Shown here: positions 34,842-48,435 of the stretch, piece after piece
Position numbering within the stretch: the stretch's first letter is position 1
Layout: each line of letters opens with the position of its first letter
From: Symbiodinium sp. CCMP2592
Taxonomy: Eukaryota; Sar; Dinophyceae; Suessiales; Symbiodiniaceae
NCBI GenBank assembly: GCA_905221615.1
Contig: CAJNDT010000001.1
Location: forward strand, 62,001 to 126,000
DNA: 64,000 nucleotides
Direction: 5' to 3'
Program-made: the position numbers and the translations under genes
The notes under the pieces: generated by a model
Told to the model about the DNA's origin: nothing
Seen by the model: only the letters and a program-made list of their open reading frames with translations
Databases searched by the model: none

Positions 34842-37800
34842 TATTGAGCTCTTTGAAGGGCCTTGTAAGATCCTCAACCCCCCGAACTTTCGATTCAAGA
34901 GTCGCTCGTGGATGCTTCCCACTGGAGGCCTACGTCGCTGAGCGCCTCGCCGAAGGATTTGGGTTTCGGTTTCGGTTTCGGATTTACGGGCTTAGGCTTT
35001 ACTGCATCGTTTAGGATTAAGATTTAGGGGTGAGGATTTATGGGGTTTGGGTGGTTTAAAGTTTCTGATGTAGGGTCAGCTTGCATCTCGGATCCAGGGG
35101 CCTTCTGGCATCTTTTACGGTGCTTGACTGCGTATCAGGTTCTGTAGGATCGATGGCGGTTTCGACTCTCACCCTCACGAAAGGCAAACAAACCTTCACG
35201 ACGACGGATCCACGTTCCGAATATGCATATGGTACACCTTTTGCTGCAGGCTTGCTTGCAAGAGCGTCTGGTAGTTTGCCGCTCTTCCGCCAGTTAGGAC
35301 TGTGCTCGTGACAGTGCCCCTCATATGGTACACCCTAAACCCTGGTTTGAAGTCCTGCTGGGGCTGAGATCCTTTCAACTTAGGAATCTGACAGGTGATG
35401 GAAGGCTGCAGCCGGCTGTTTGTAATGTTGAACGGTGCTAGTTACAAAAGATGGTGGTATAAGCTCTTTTAACTACCGGCGACAATGGTGATGGTAGTTT
35501 GCGGTTGTTCCGTTATGAACATGACAATCAGTTGCTATCATGCGTTGAAGACATAGCTTCCGCCCCCCAACTCTGACGGGCTAAGTGCGGCTTGACACCA
35601 TTTCACGGCTTAGGGTGTCAACTCGTGGAGTTTACTCTTGGGCTCGCGTCTGGGGTGTCGCACCACACTGGGGGTCTAGGGCATAGGCTTAGGGTACTCC
35701 TTGCTGCATTGCCCGCCTTCTTCACGTCGGCGCTCGTGCTACTGAGTCGAACAGCATCACCTATGAAGAGCTCCTGCGGCAATCGGTGGAATCGTTGCGT
35801 CTAGGGCCGACGGTCCACAGATCTGGCGAAACTACGTACTGGAAAATGATTCTGGGGCAGAAGCATCTTCTACTGCGCAATCGGGGGCCGAGGGTGCAGG
35901 TGCGACGTGAGTTGAAGTACCTATAATGCCTTCATGCCGATTCACGTTTAGGGTTCCTTTAAGAGTTTCGGGCTCCTTTGGGCTTAATTATCCCAATCCC
36001 CAACTCCAAAACCTCACACATATCCGAACCCCTGCACCTTAAAACCCTGAAGGAGAAATCGATTTTCGACGCTCGATGGCCTCATGAGGCTGAACTTCCA
36101 GGGCATGCCCACTCATAACTGTTGAGGGGTTTAGTTTTCTTCGGGCTTTAGGATGAAGAGTATAGGGCCCAGGGTTTCGGGTCGTAGGGAAATCGAGATT
36201 CTGAACCGCTTGGGATTTAGGGTTTAGTGATTGTGCAAACAAGCAACCGTTCATGGCCATAGGCTGTTCAACATCATCTTCAGCAAGCACTTGCCGAAAG
36301 TGCTGAAGTGGCTGCCGGGCTGTGGACAGAAGTTGGAAAACCAAGTTGACTACACCCCATACTAGAGGGGTCTGAATAATTGGTAGCGCGACTCGCTCAG
36401 TGATCCTTAATACTTAACACTTATTGCACACTACACCACCAAGCCCTATTATTTCAATTATTCAGGGACCGTTAGTCTAAAGTAACTATGGTATAGTATA
36501 CCAAGGGCTTGGGCCAGAAAACACCATGCGGAAGCATCCGTGCCTCCTCTTCCTCCTCCTTCCCTTCGCCATCCTGAGCCTGCAGTGGCAAGAATCAACT
36601 GGAAAACCCTGCACATCGAAGACCAAAGCAAGGAAGCAACATACCTCTGCAACATACCTCTAAGGCCCTAATCTCTGTACCAAAGAGCCTGACGGCAAGC
36701 GTGGACCCCCAAATTGCCAGAAGCCTTGATTCACACTACACCCAAACCCTGAAGCTCGGCTGGGGCTGTGTAGTTGTTGTCGCGTGCGAGGGTTCTGGAT
36801 TAATAAATAGGCCCGAAGACAAAGCCTTTAGACAAGAAACACCAGAAGATGGTACCCCTCAACCCTAATACCCTTAGTACCTCTGAATATTCAGAGTCCC
36901 ATAGAAAGCATACCTGCTTTGAGAGCTTCGGAGATGAGGCTCTGGGGACTAGGAGCGGATTCCGAGTACGGAACACCAACATGAACAAAATGCCGACATG
37001 GAAGTCGCTACCTCTTTGAGAAACCCTCCCCCCGCTGCCCCGCCTTTGACTGGTCGATCTGTTTGCTGATGCCCTGTGATGTGAAAGCCCAGAGCTGAGA
37101 TTCGGGTTCACTGTAAGATTTAAGATGTAAGGTTTATGATTTAAGATTTAAGGCTTCAGGCTTAGAGGGGTAAGGGTTTCGGGGTTGGGGTTTAGGTCTT
37201 TAGAAGGGTTCCCTCAGGCCTCTGCGGGGTCTCACATACCAGGTGAGCTGCTAACACCGTTTTCCTTCTGATTAATTAAGGGTTTAGGGTTTTGGGTTTA
37301 GCGTTTCTTATTGCTACTACATTTAAAACTCATCATGCTGGCAGTGCCCCTACTTACTACAATTCAGGAACGTTCACGTTCGTGCGTATGCTGTTGAGGC
37401 TTGGCTGAGACGTCTGCATCAGGGCTCAAGCAGTGAGGCTTAGAGCCCCTATACTAACCCCTGTTGAGTCCCATCAAAAGCTTGTATTAAACACTTTTTC
37501 ACCCTGATACACAAGGCCGTGGCGGGTTTGAGATCTAATGTTTAAGTTTAGGGCGAGGACTTGCGGACAAGCTCGAAGACACGACATACGGTAGCTCACC
37601 CAACACTCCGTTCTTATCGACAAAGGACTATATGTGTTTAGGGTTGTGAATTAAGGCGCTCCCAAATAGAAACACATGTTTAACATCCGCCTGGGCTTGC
37701 TTTATAATTTACAATATAGCTCAACGACATACGACTTCAAAGGAGCAACCAGTAGTCGTATCTCAGTTGGATGATTGCCAGGGCCAGTTAGGCTTTAAGG

Positions 37801-37938
37801 GTTCAGGGCTTAAGTTTAGCGTTTATAGATTTCGGGGTTGTCCATCTCATGTACAGTAAATGGTTGCCCCACATCCCAACAACGCGCCCCAGGCTGAGTA
37901 GGGATCTTGGCACCCCTCCACGCCGGAAGAGACTAAAT

Positions 37939-38056
37939 GGCAGTTTCCAAAAATAGGGGAGCCTAAGATACCGCCCTAGATAGTAGGATCCCTTTTAATT
38001 ATAAGGACTCCAAAATAAGGTACCCCCCCCACCCCCCCCCCAATTTTCGGAAACTC
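37939..38056. mobile_element. MITE family B, copy 7, with 6-bp target duplication
   Basis: Arms GGCAGTTTCCAAAAATAGGG and complement; CTAAAT repeats exactly at 37933-37938 and 38057-38062. Contains an expanded C run near 38030. Confidence 0.8.
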
Positions 38057-38158
38057 CTAAATCACCGAAGCGTGCACCCAATCCCGAAGCCGGCTACGTG
38101 AGGCTTCGGCTTCTTGGGCCCTCGAGGATTCATAATCCTTCACCTATATACACGGTGG

Positions 38159-38256
38159 ATACCCAGAGGCCCCAAAGTAGTTCCTTTTTTGGGATTACCT
38201 AATAAGATTCTATATACGAACCCCCAAAAGGAACTACTTTGGGGCCTTTGGGTAGT
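38159..38256. mobile_element. MITE family C, copy 3
   Basis: Arms ATACCCAGAGGCCCCAAAGT and complement; centre is in the opposite orientation to copies 1 and 2. Confidence 0.8.
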
Positions 38257-38605
38257 ATGTAGTACATAGCATTAAACATGTAGTAGCATCGAGTTTACAA
38301 CATCAAATATGCAACTATAGGTCCCAAAAGCTCTGCACCGAATACTAAACCAACCACTTGCTCCGAAGCAAGCCTCGAAACTGCACAGCAACACAAGCTC
38401 TTGTTCCAAAACCAGGTTTTGGGTTTTCCGGCACCCCCCCCCAGTGCCCCTCAATAGAGCCCATATGGCCTTTAACAACGGGTATTTGGGGTATATTAGA
38501 GGGTAGTTGGGAGGTCTAGGTTGGGCTTGAAGTTTAGCAGAATAAGCTTAGGCCGACTATTCCCGCCAAGTCTAGGAGAACAGGGTTTTCCAAAGCACTC
38601 AGGAT

Positions 38606-39064
38606 TTGGGGACTGCGGGCGACATGCTACAAGATCACAACTTAAGCTCGGTTCCCGGTTCTCGACACCCTCTGCGGGATGCGCTATGGCTCGAGAGAGG
38701 CGAAAGACCAAGTTTGTGCAAAGAGCATTGCCTTTGGAAGACTGGTGGGGGTCATTTCTTCGGAAGCCCTGAACCACTAGGTCTCAAGGTTCCTTACACA
38801 TCACGAATACGAACATCGATCATGCTTCGTCGGCTCAGTCGATGTGAACTTAGGCTTCATCGCGTTCTCGAGTTGTTGCAGCGCGAGTGTCGGCTGAAGT
38901 GTGTTGCTGAATCTCGCTCTAGTGCGGAGGACCTACTTGATGCAACCCAAATCCCCCAATGCAAGTCTAGCCTGAAGGCTGAAATGCCCAGCTCAAGAGG
39001 GCCAGCGGCGCAACAGAAAGGCTGTGTATCGGGATCGAAATTTCCAATAATAAATATTCCCTGA
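38606..39064 (+). CDS. Hypothetical ORF, longest outside the retrotransposon
   Basis: 152 codons. The middle (LSRCELRLHRVLELLQRECR) is helical and charged. No domain recognised and no splice evidence; could be chance. Confidence 0.22.
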   Translation: MGTAGDMLQDHNLSSVPGSRHPLRDALWLERGERPSLCKEHCLWKTGGGHFFGSPEPLGLKVPYTSRIRTSIMLRRLSRCELRLHRVLELLQRECRLKCVAESRSSAEDLLDATQIPQCKSSLKAEMPSSRGPAAQQKGCVSGSKFPIINIP

Positions 39065-40722
39065 CGCTACAGGCCCCATACAGCTGTACGCACGTTGTTT
39101 TGCAAATCCCAAAACTCCACAGCACACCCTAAACTCCACATCCCTAAAACCAAAACCCTACAGGAGACCCTAAGGCCCTCAAGCCGTACACCCGAAACGC
39201 TGCAGGCTTTAAACCCCAGAGCACACCCAAATCCCTAAAGCTACATCCCAAACCACCTTTTTGCACCCGGGCTTGTCAAGTCGGCCCCCTAAACTCTGAA
39301 TCCCAAATCCCGAAGAGAACACCTAGCACCCCTACACTCGCCTGGAGACTGGATGACGCAGGTGGCGGCGCTTTTTTGGCCTGGCCAAACGATGTTCGGT
39401 GCCCGCTCAAAACATTCTTTTGGGTGCGCAAGAGGTTTAGGGTAAAGAGCTGAAAGTCTACAAGAGCTTTTCGCGCGCCAAGCTGCGAATCGATTTTTGG
39501 CTGCGGATTTTACAAATTCAGGCCGTTCTAGATGACGTGGTTTGCCGAACGAGATGTGATCTACCAAGAATCGCCGAGTATGTTTCAGAAGAACGGAACT
39601 CCCCAAATTCCCAAGCCCCATACACCCTGAACCCCAAACCCCTTCACTGCGAATGCTAAAGCCAACACTCTGACCTTTGGTGAAACCTTCAAATTAGATT
39701 GGAATGATTACCCTCTTACAATCACTTCATGGCTTTATCACACCTAACCCAAGCCACCAAAGCCCCGTTCTCTATAAACCTCATACTAAACTTACTCAAC
39801 TAAACCTTATACTAACTCTTGCTGACTTTAAATGCAAGCCCATTCCAATTACTAAATAGCCTTATATCCTAGGACCCGTCTGGCAACTCTTATAGACCCC
39901 TTTATCCGGCACCGATAATACAACCCTGCAAAACCCTATAAAAAGCTTATTGTGGAACTCCGAAAGAACCCCTCAAAGAACCCTTACGCAACTCTCTTCT
40001 AATTATTAAGCCCCACTGCAGAGCCCAAAGAAAAAACTTTCACTCAACATCGCTCAGCAGCCCAGAGCAAAAACATCTGTCTGTCGCCCACAAGTATCGC
40101 TTCAAACCCCGGGCCCCAACCCTGTACAGTTTTTAGAAACCCTCTTAGCAAAAATTGAGGGCCCCGCTTCCGCCGCTTTTCTCAGAGCCATTGGCTTTCT
40201 GCACCAAGCCAGGGCCTCAGAGGGTTTAGGGTTTTCGGGGTTTGGCGCCTCCGTGAAAAGGGGTACGGGTGTGGGGTGTAGTGCTATCGGCTCCTAGGGG
40301 GTGTATCAAGCTCTCCCTACTAACATTTTCCAATGCAGTTCCGTTTGTTGTTTGTTGGTTTGCCAAGTTTATGGCTAGTAGCGGCCAGGATCCTATTCAA
40401 CCCGCGTCATTAACACCAACAGAAGCAGCTACGACGGAGACTATGCTCTGAAACATATCAAGTTACTCTACTCTTTTTCGTTTGCATCCAGGCTGCTTCC
40501 GCGGCCGGATAAATCACAAAACGGCACGCCGCAAAGGAACAGTTGTCACGACTCTTCAGGTATAGTTCCAAGCACACAGCATGACTTGGTGGAAAGCTGG
40601 ACAGTGGACAAGAACTGCTACTGATCCGAGGATTCACTGGGAGAAGACGACGTCACACGGATTACGAGCATGGGAATCGTTCGGAGGTACTACCTTTTAG
40701 GGGTACCCTGTTGTTATTGCAT

Positions 40723-40763
<41 letters not shown>

Positions 40764-42141
40764 TATGCAGATCAAGTCCCGAAACCTCAGAACGCAGAGC
40801 CCAGAACCTGTAAGCCCTAAACCCTTTAGCCCTTTGTTCTTAAACCCCTAAGAGCCTAAAACCCTGAACCCCTAAGCCTTCAGTTCCTGCTGCTATAATT
40901 TTCTCGAAGCTGTAAAACGCTAGGAATGCAAAACCATGAAACCCTAAACCCTCAAACCTAAGATCCAAGTAGCCCAGGAGATGCCAAAAGCGACCGGCCC
41001 AAGCAGCAAAAGAGGAGCCACTTGGATGCGTAAAGGGAACCCTAAACGGAACCCTGTAAAAGGAACCCGGAAGCCAATATCCCCTAAACCCCTTAAAAGG
41101 AACCCTAAACCATGAACTCTATCCCCTAAACCCGTTAAAAGAACATCATAACCGACCGTACCTGAAAAACACGTAAACTTCTGAGACATTAACCTTGAGG
41201 TTCTAAGCTCTGGAACCCGAACACACAAAATCCCAAACCCGCTATTGGAGGATCCCCCACAAGAGCTCCCTCCCCCTGAGCGCTCGGCCGGGCCTATAAA
41301 AGGACGGAGAAGTCTATCGTGAAGATTGCAAACAGCTGCGCAGAAGTGTTGGGTTTTCAGGTTGTCTTTTCTTCGGGCTTTGGGATTTTAGGGAGCCTCA
41401 GTCACAAGTTAGGGTTTAACGGTTTAGGGTTCAGCGCATTTCACAGAAAAACCAGACAGCACCCAGAACGCACACAGTTAAGGGCCTCTGGGTCGTACTG
41501 TCACAACAGCCCTCAACAAAGCCACCGAGTCCGAAAGCAATACGGCAAGATAGTGGCCTCACCAATTTCAACAGGGCTTTGTGAACATTTTACAGAAAGA
41601 TAGGACGCGAATAACCGGAAACAGGGTTTTGAGGTACACTGTAAGCATCTTAAAACGCCACAGATGATAATGTACATCATAGCTGCATACTGCATACCTC
41701 TTATCCCAACATGCATGCATGCATGCCTACATTCACACATACCCTGTTATTAAAAAGCACCTACGCAAATACGCGGGCAATGGGCAATCACAAATGCATA
41801 CAAATATACGATGGGCTCTATGTGCATGTATCCATGCAAGTAAAAGTATGGGCGAAACTATGCAGCAACATGTCAACACACCCTTTCTGCGGCTGCAGCT
41901 TCACATCTGCGGCTGGTCAATCGACCACGCTGGGCAACGCAAGGTCAATTTTTTTTGGCGCTGCCCCAACTCTGGATCATTTTAAGTAGTGCTGTAGAAA
42001 CCTCGGATTCACCTAGCCAGTTTCTGCATAGGCAAGCATTGCCCACAATCGTACGAAACAAAGAAGGGGAGCATCAGGTTAAAACAGAGCAGAGTCGCAC
42101 ATCTACGCAAGTCCTTTATGTCGCCCAAACATCACCGTTAC

Positions 42142-42679
42142 AGGGCTTAGGGGTTAGACATATGAAGGTGTGTTCAAAACGCTCACTGGTCGTAGTAGCT
42201 GAGATGATAAATTTGATGTTTCTTCGGTCTATACCGTCGATGCTGGCCTCGCATGTGGTCGCCATGCTCGTTTATCGGTTCGACTTGCGGTGAAGGGTTG
42301 TTCGCATAGTTGGGCATGCGGGTCCTTGGCCTTACAACTCATGTTTGGGGGTCGTTTCCAAGGTCCTCTTGGCGGACGGACCATTAGCGGTGCTTCGGGG
42401 GGATATATCATAACACATCTAAACCAAAACAGGAGCCGGGCTATTTTGGGAACAGTGGGTTTCGAACCACTGCAATTTCCTGCCACCGTCAAAATGCATG
42501 TGACGCCCGGAGCACGAAACTGCAAACTCCAAAATCAAAGCCCTCGACCCTAAACCCTAAAGAAAGCCCTGGCAAACCATCAAACCACACGGCATAGCCC
42601 ATATAGACCGAAGAAACGCTCAGCTGCTGCGACTAGTGAGCGTTTTGAACACAACCTCATACGTCTAACCCTAAACCCT
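42142..42679. mobile_element. 540-bp element with long inverted arms
   Basis: Arm 42142-42235 and arm 42599-42679 are inverted copies that agree over most of their length: GTTAGACATATGAAGGTGTG, TTCAAAACGCTCACTGGTCG and TTTCTTCGGTCTATA recur in complement. The 360-bp interior has no recognisable protein. Both outer ends carry a TTTAGGG-like word. It may be a non-autonomous DNA transposon or a fold-back duplication. Confidence 0.7.
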
Positions 42680-43799
42680 ATACTCTAATAGTCTAAACCC
42701 GAATTCGAGCCTGAACCCGGTGGTACCCACCGAAACATATAGGTCGGCTGTTTAAAGGTTACGGTTTAAAGGTTCAAGGTGAGGTCCCTGATCGGTGTTC
42801 TTGGAGTCCCCCCATGCCCGGATGGGGAAAATCGAAAGCCCACCTAAACCCTGACTGAACCCTACAACTCGTAAAGGAACCCTCTAACACGGCCTTGTGC
42901 AAAATAACGGCTCCTGTGGAGCAGCGCCCGAACGTCGTCTGTGCGCAAACTAGCATGCCAGCGGAATATGGCTTAGGATTTGTTGTTTTTAGGGTTTATA
43001 TGGGGTTGTTTCTTTCATACAAGAGGGAAGCTCAGCTGACCGGGTACATCTTATCTTATCTTTATCTCAGGATTTGGGTTGAGTCCGAGACTTCCCAAAC
43101 AATAACCCTACACCTTGAAGGCTTTCTATAACGGTCTCTGTTAGGTGTAGGGTTTAGGGTTTACGGGTTTAGCGTTTTAGGGCCTGTTCTACAGAGTTTC
43201 AGGGTTTCGTGATGAATTGATAATTGAAATTATTCGATATGGTATACATATATATGTATGTATGTATGTATATATACATATATGTATGCATAGCTGCCTG
43301 TATGATGAGAACAGTCGTTTGGTGGTATATCGTGCCGTAGTTTACAAGCAGTCAAATGATCAAACAAGCACTGGCGGACCCTAGACCCTAAACCCTACAC
43401 ACTTCGGAAACAGTTGCCTGCTGATGAGCTTGATTAGGACGGCGACTTAGGCGGCCACCAAAGGTGGAAAGTACAAGACAAACTCTTGTGGATTTAGGGT
43501 TTAGGGTTTCGCTGTTTGGACATTCATTTTGAGCCTGAACAAGAATGCCAACGTGCCCTAGCTCCGCGGAATGAAGCATAGTCAACATCATTACAAGGCA
43601 CCAAACGGCCACGTAAAGACATGGGTCCTAAATTTGGGGTACTGCGGCTGCCTGAAGCAGGGTTGCTTTGAAGAGCTTTGATGAAGGAAAGGGCCATACG
43701 CTGGCAAAGGAAGCTATACGCCTGGTAAGCGGAAGCCTCGGAGACTCGGAGAGTACTCGGGCGCGAGTTGAGTGGTCCAAGGATCGTCCAAAGAAGGAA

Positions 43800-44240
43800 C
43801 TAGCAATCGTCCTACTACTACTTCTTCTCCTACTACTACTACTCCTACTCCTACTACTACTCCTACTCCTACTACTACCGACGACGATAACTACTTCGAT
43901 GTTACGACTACGACTACGACTGCCACTGCCACTACCAAGTCAACGACGACTACTGCTTCTCTACTGCAGATGACGACGACTACTAATAATAACAAGAGCA
44001 GTAACAATAACACAAACCATAATGGTAGGAATTGTAGAAGAGTAATAAGCTCAATAACAATTCTCAAAACTATATAACTATAGTTATCAGATGATAGTAA
44101 TACCTTAACAATAAGATTTTACGATGATGACGACGACTAGCACTACTACTTCTACTAGTAGTAGTAGTAGTAGTACTACTACTACTACTTCTTCTTCTAC
44201 TTCTACTGCTACTACTGCTACTACTCCTGCTGCTACTACG
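43800..44240. repeat. (CTA/CTC)n triplet tract with a CTA/TAG fold-back
   Basis: CTACTACT repeats at 43812-43880, AAT/GAC-type triplets at 43900-44050, and a strand switch at about 44150-44190 where TAGTAGTAG meets CTACTACTA, giving a perfect hairpin. A similar CTA tract lies at 18740-18920. The Leu-rich and Thr-rich frames here are products of the repeat. Confidence 0.9.
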
Positions 44241-45469
44241 CGGAAACATTCATGTTTTAAGGTCGAGGATAGACTAGTGCTTGGGGGCCCGCATTCCTAA
44301 AATGTCTTGGGGAACCCCAAACGTGTATCTGTTAGGTACTGCCCCCCATACAGGAAGAGTCTATAATAGGGCTACTGTTAGGGTCCTAATATATCGATAT
44401 TACGATTATTATTCAAGTATTGCTGAGTGGGGGCCCTACCCAATGTATCTGTCATGTTGGGCACTGGTATTCAGCTCGACCACCGCACTCCACAATGCCG
44501 TCGGCTTCGGGCTTCGGGCCCCAATCCACAGCACAGAACCACCTTACCCGAGTCCTTCGCAGCATGAAGCTCCGCGGTGCAAGTAAACTGGTTAGCAGGA
44601 AGCAAGTTAGCAGTAATCTCCTTGTACGTAGTCTTTAAAGCAGATACAAATATACACACCCAAGATCCTCTTTTCATCATTACTAGGGGCGCTAAACTCG
44701 GAGAGGATGTGCCTGAGTCTGGAATAGCAAAGGCGGGCGGGAGTTGTTCAGCTTGAAATACGTATATGACTGAGACGATTAGGCAAGGAAGGTCGAAGCC
44801 CACAAACGGAAGACTATAGAGGTCTGAATGGCTAGCAGCACATAGTAACACCACTACTCCTGAGTGAGTTGTTCATATATTCATACTGGAATATGATCCT
44901 AAGCCTTGTTGTACAAGTGAGGCCCAAAAGTAGCACACCAGGTACTCGTTCAGAAACAGTGTTAGAGGACTCGATTCAAGGCTTCTAAGGTTGTACTGGC
45001 AGTCAAGGTGCAATGCCCCCTGCTTCCTTCAGCGAAATTAACGCACAACAGCAAGAGAGTCGTCCGGGAAGTGAGGTCGTCCAGATGCCCGTTCCCCTGA
45101 ACCCTTAAAACTCCCCAAACACAATCCCCCACAACCGTAATACCCTTTTCAGCACTATACCCCAATTCAACAATACTTAACACCACACCTTCAATCCTAA
45201 ACTACTTGCGACTGCTCCTAGACATTTCCATACCCTAGTCTTCCCGTAGACCTCCCAGGCCGGCGCCATGGACGTTGCCACAGCAATTAATCCAGCAGTG
45301 AAGACGCCGTGACGTGGTTGTCTCAGCAAGCTCGGCTTACAAGGGCCCTTACCATGTGCTTTATCGCGAGGTTTAAAGGGTTTGGTGCTTTTAAGGGTCT
45401 TGGGTTACACTATATTAATAAGCTGGAGCCCGATAGATGATGTCTCGGCAAGCTCGGCCGGAGCTCCTT

Positions 45470-45588
45470 ACAGGAAACCCCATAAAGTTGGAAACCGGAT
45501 GAAGGCCAAATCGTGCTGGGATTCCCTTCCCCACTATTGTTCAGGATTGAGGCTACTGAGTTTCCAACTTTTGGGCTTTTACTGTACA
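45470..45588. mobile_element. MITE family E, copy 5
   Basis: Arms AAACCCCATAAAGTTGGAAA and near complement; same interior as copies 2 and 3. Confidence 0.75.
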
Positions 45589-47313
45589 GTATATGCGCCC
45601 TTAAGGATATTGGTACCTCCTTACGGGGCTCCGGAATTTTTCAGCTCCCGTCAAGTGCATGGGTGTAATATAGGGGCCTTAGTTAGAATAGGGTCCCTTT
45701 AAAGGGCTCCTTTACGGGATACTATAAGGGTACTATAAGGGGTTTAGGGATATAGGTGCTTTAATAGGTAGAATAGGGTCTTGGGCCCATTATACCATAA
45801 TTATGATAAGGAGCCCCTAGGATAGTAGATAGGGGCCTTAATAATCGGAATGCTTACTTCCCCCATAAGCCACAGAAATAGAAGGTTAAACTTTGTGGAC
45901 TAAACTTTAAGGTTTAAGGGTTGGGCATTCGGGAACGAAGAGTAGGGTTTTGGGCCCATTAGACCAGAATTATGATAAGGAACCCCCCAAGATAGTAAAG
46001 GTAATCATCCAGGTAATCATTGCGGCCCCTGCATTCTTCTGGGGTCTCAGAAGTCTACGTGTAGAGGGCTCCAACAATTGAGGGTCTCGGAGCAATTGCA
46101 GGGCTTCGGTTTTAGAGACACACTGCCACAGAACAATAATGGAGCGCTTCCGCCCATATACTTTGCAGGAGTTTAGGGTTTGTAGGGATAGAATGACCCA
46201 AGCAACTGAACTGAGGCTCCTTACCTCGTGCCACAAAATACTAGCATCCTAAACCCCAAACCTCCCCAAGCCGGAAACACAACCCCAAAAAAGTCCCAAA
46301 GAAAGTACCGAACCATGTGTTGTCAGGGAGTTTCAAATCTTGTGGGCAGGGAGGACTAAATTGTAGCATGGGTCCTTGAGGCAAAAACCACGACATGAAG
46401 CACCCCTAGTTCTCAGACGTCTGATTCGGGACAAGGGCTTCGATCAGGGATTTGCGAGGATAACCTGTGATGCCCTAAGGTCGAGCTTGCAGAGAGCCGA
46501 GCTTGCGGGACTCTGCAAGTAAGCTGGGAAGAAGATCACTGCAGATTTTTGAGGGTTGTGATCTCGGCATTTACTTTTTGTCAAATAGGGGCTTGGGAGG
46601 GGGGTTTTACGATTCAGGGAACGGGCGCAGAGTTTCGATGCCAGTCCCTGCCACAAAGCTGGTCGGGAGGTCGAGATCTGTTCCACCCAGTGTTGCCTGA
46701 GTCCCACAAGCTCGAGTGCGTCGCTCCGTGCAGCATATGGGGGAGCCGGCAGTGTAGGGCAAAACATGGCTAAACTGTAGGGGTTAAGGTGTCAACCCGA
46801 ACTACTAACCGTGGATCCTAAAGCCATTCTTTAGCCTCAGACTCCGACCAGCAGCTGGAAAGCAGCAATCCTGAAGCCATAGACCCGAAACCTCAAAGCC
46901 AAAGGCTCGCAGCTCAGCTAAAGCCTAAACCCCTAAACCGAAAAACGCCGGCAGCTAAACTCCTCTCTTGTAGCTCCCTTCCTCAAATCGACTGGACAAG
47001 CAAAAAATAGTATAGGGGCCTTCGCTGTGTTGTCGGCGTGGTATGTCCTAAAAAAAAAAGCATCAAGGACTACGCGGGATTTGCAGTACTATCTGCGTGC
47101 ATGTACGCTTCTATTTTTAGCTGACTGGAGTAAGGAGTCTGGCACAACTCCGAAATTGTCGGGCTTTTTGGGGGTAGCTTTTGGGGTCTAGTGTTGAACT
47201 AAAACCCTGCAGAAACGAAAAGGGAAGCTGTACATTAGGACCCTGATCTTTTGGTTCATTGGTTCATACTTAGACAAGCGTACATGATGGACTCCTGGGT
47301 TCTCGTGGAACAT

Positions 47314-47426
47314 TATAGTAGAAGCCCAAAAATTGGAAACCCAATAGCCTCAATCCTTAAGAGTAGTGTAAAGGGAATCCCAGCACCATTGGGCCTTAAT
47401 CCGGTTTCCAACTTTATGGGGTTTAC
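47314..47426. mobile_element. MITE family E, copy 6
   Basis: Arms TAGTAGAAGCCCAAAAATTG and complement; nearly the same interior as copy 3. Confidence 0.75.
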
Positions 47427-47467
47427 GACTTCTCAGGTCGCTTGTCATCTTACTGTCTGCATACCTT

Positions 47468-47602
47468 TCTTGGAGGGTCGCGGGACGTAGTAACTGGCTA
47501 TTTTAGGGACTTATAAGTACCATAACCCCAATTAGGGTCCCTCTTAAGGTACTTGCAAGTATACTTACTACCTACTTACTAAGTCCCCCGACCCTCCAAG
47601 TA
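47468..47602. mobile_element. MITE family F, copy 5
   Basis: Arms CTTGGAGGGTCGCGGGACGT and complement; subfamily of copy 1. Confidence 0.8.
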
Positions 47603-47717
47603 CCCATGACCCAAGACCCTCTGAGCCCAAGCAAAGCCCAAACCCTGCTCCTGGCTGAGACTGGGGGCCTTTCATGTTCAGAATCTCGGCTGGCTCCGGG
47701 GGGTGGGGCGAAGAGAT

Positions 47718-47820
47718 AAACTAAGCAGTGGTTTTGGGGTTCCCTTGGCTCTTTAGCTCCTTATTTACTAGGGATTATCATCATCCCTGGCTCCTTAGCT
47801 CCTCCGATATCAATGGTTAG
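47718..47820. mobile_element. MITE family N, copy 2
   Basis: Nearly the same sequence as 32301-32402, same orientation. Confidence 0.75.
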
Positions 47821-47954
47821 TAAATCCTGAGCTTGGGCGTGTCTTGGATGTTTTCGGACAGAAGGGAGTAAGGCAATCGAATCTCACAACTCGGACGCAT
47901 AGGTCTCCAGGTCATTCAGGTGAGATTTTGTCGGCCAAATTTACAGTCTCCAAA

Positions 47955-48060
47955 TGGGTGGTTGTCAAAATTAGGGTCTCTTTTGGGGTCCCTATTATAG
48001 CACGGCACCTGTTACTAATTTAGGGTACCCCAAAAGGGGCCATAATCTTGACAACTACCC
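47955..48060. mobile_element. MITE family A, copy 7
   Basis: Arms TGGGTGGTTGTCAAAATTAG and complement, flanked by CAAAT/CAAAT, a likely target duplication. Confidence 0.8.
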
Positions 48061-48239
48061 AAATGAGTTTCACAGTTAAGATCGTGTAGTTTAAACAGGG
48101 GCATGAGCTTTAGACCTTTCGCTGCGAGTGTCCGGGTCGCACTCCTATAACTCTAAACCCTCACACCTAAAACCGTATCCCCAAACTCTAAGCCCACAAC
48201 CCTAAAACCTAAACCCATAACCCTAAACTCTGAACCCCA

Positions 48240-48340
48240 ACTAACCAGTGGTTTTGGGGTTCCTTTGGCTCTTGAGCTCCTTATTTAATAGGGATTATCA
48301 TCATCCCTGGCTCCTTAGCTCCTCCAATACCAATGGATAG
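48240..48340. mobile_element. MITE family N, copy 3
   Basis: Nearly the same sequence as copies 1 and 2, only 420 bp from copy 2. Confidence 0.75.
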
Positions 48341-48435
48341 CCAAGCACAAGTCCCATTGCTTGGGAGCGTTCTCTGATCTCTTCTGATGCGACTTGCAGA
48401 GACTGGGGGCGCCTCCTCGAGGGCCTCTGGGCCTT

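Larger units (their letters stand above)
33500..41700. other. Low-information segment
   Basis: Few MITEs compared with the flanks. ATACA-type and TA microsatellites, diverged telomeric words (34980-35060 has TTTCGG variants) and scattered short open frames. No gene recognised; 39600-40260 is notably C/A-rich with CCCTA words. Confidence 0.6.

Noticed and set aside
42440..42500. T-arm-like GTGGTTCGAAACCCAC on the minus strand
   Set aside because: No D-arm, anticodon arm or acceptor stem can be formed around it.
43668..44077. Leu-rich and Thr-rich open frames of about 100 codons
   Set aside because: They are translations of the CTA/CTC triplet tract.
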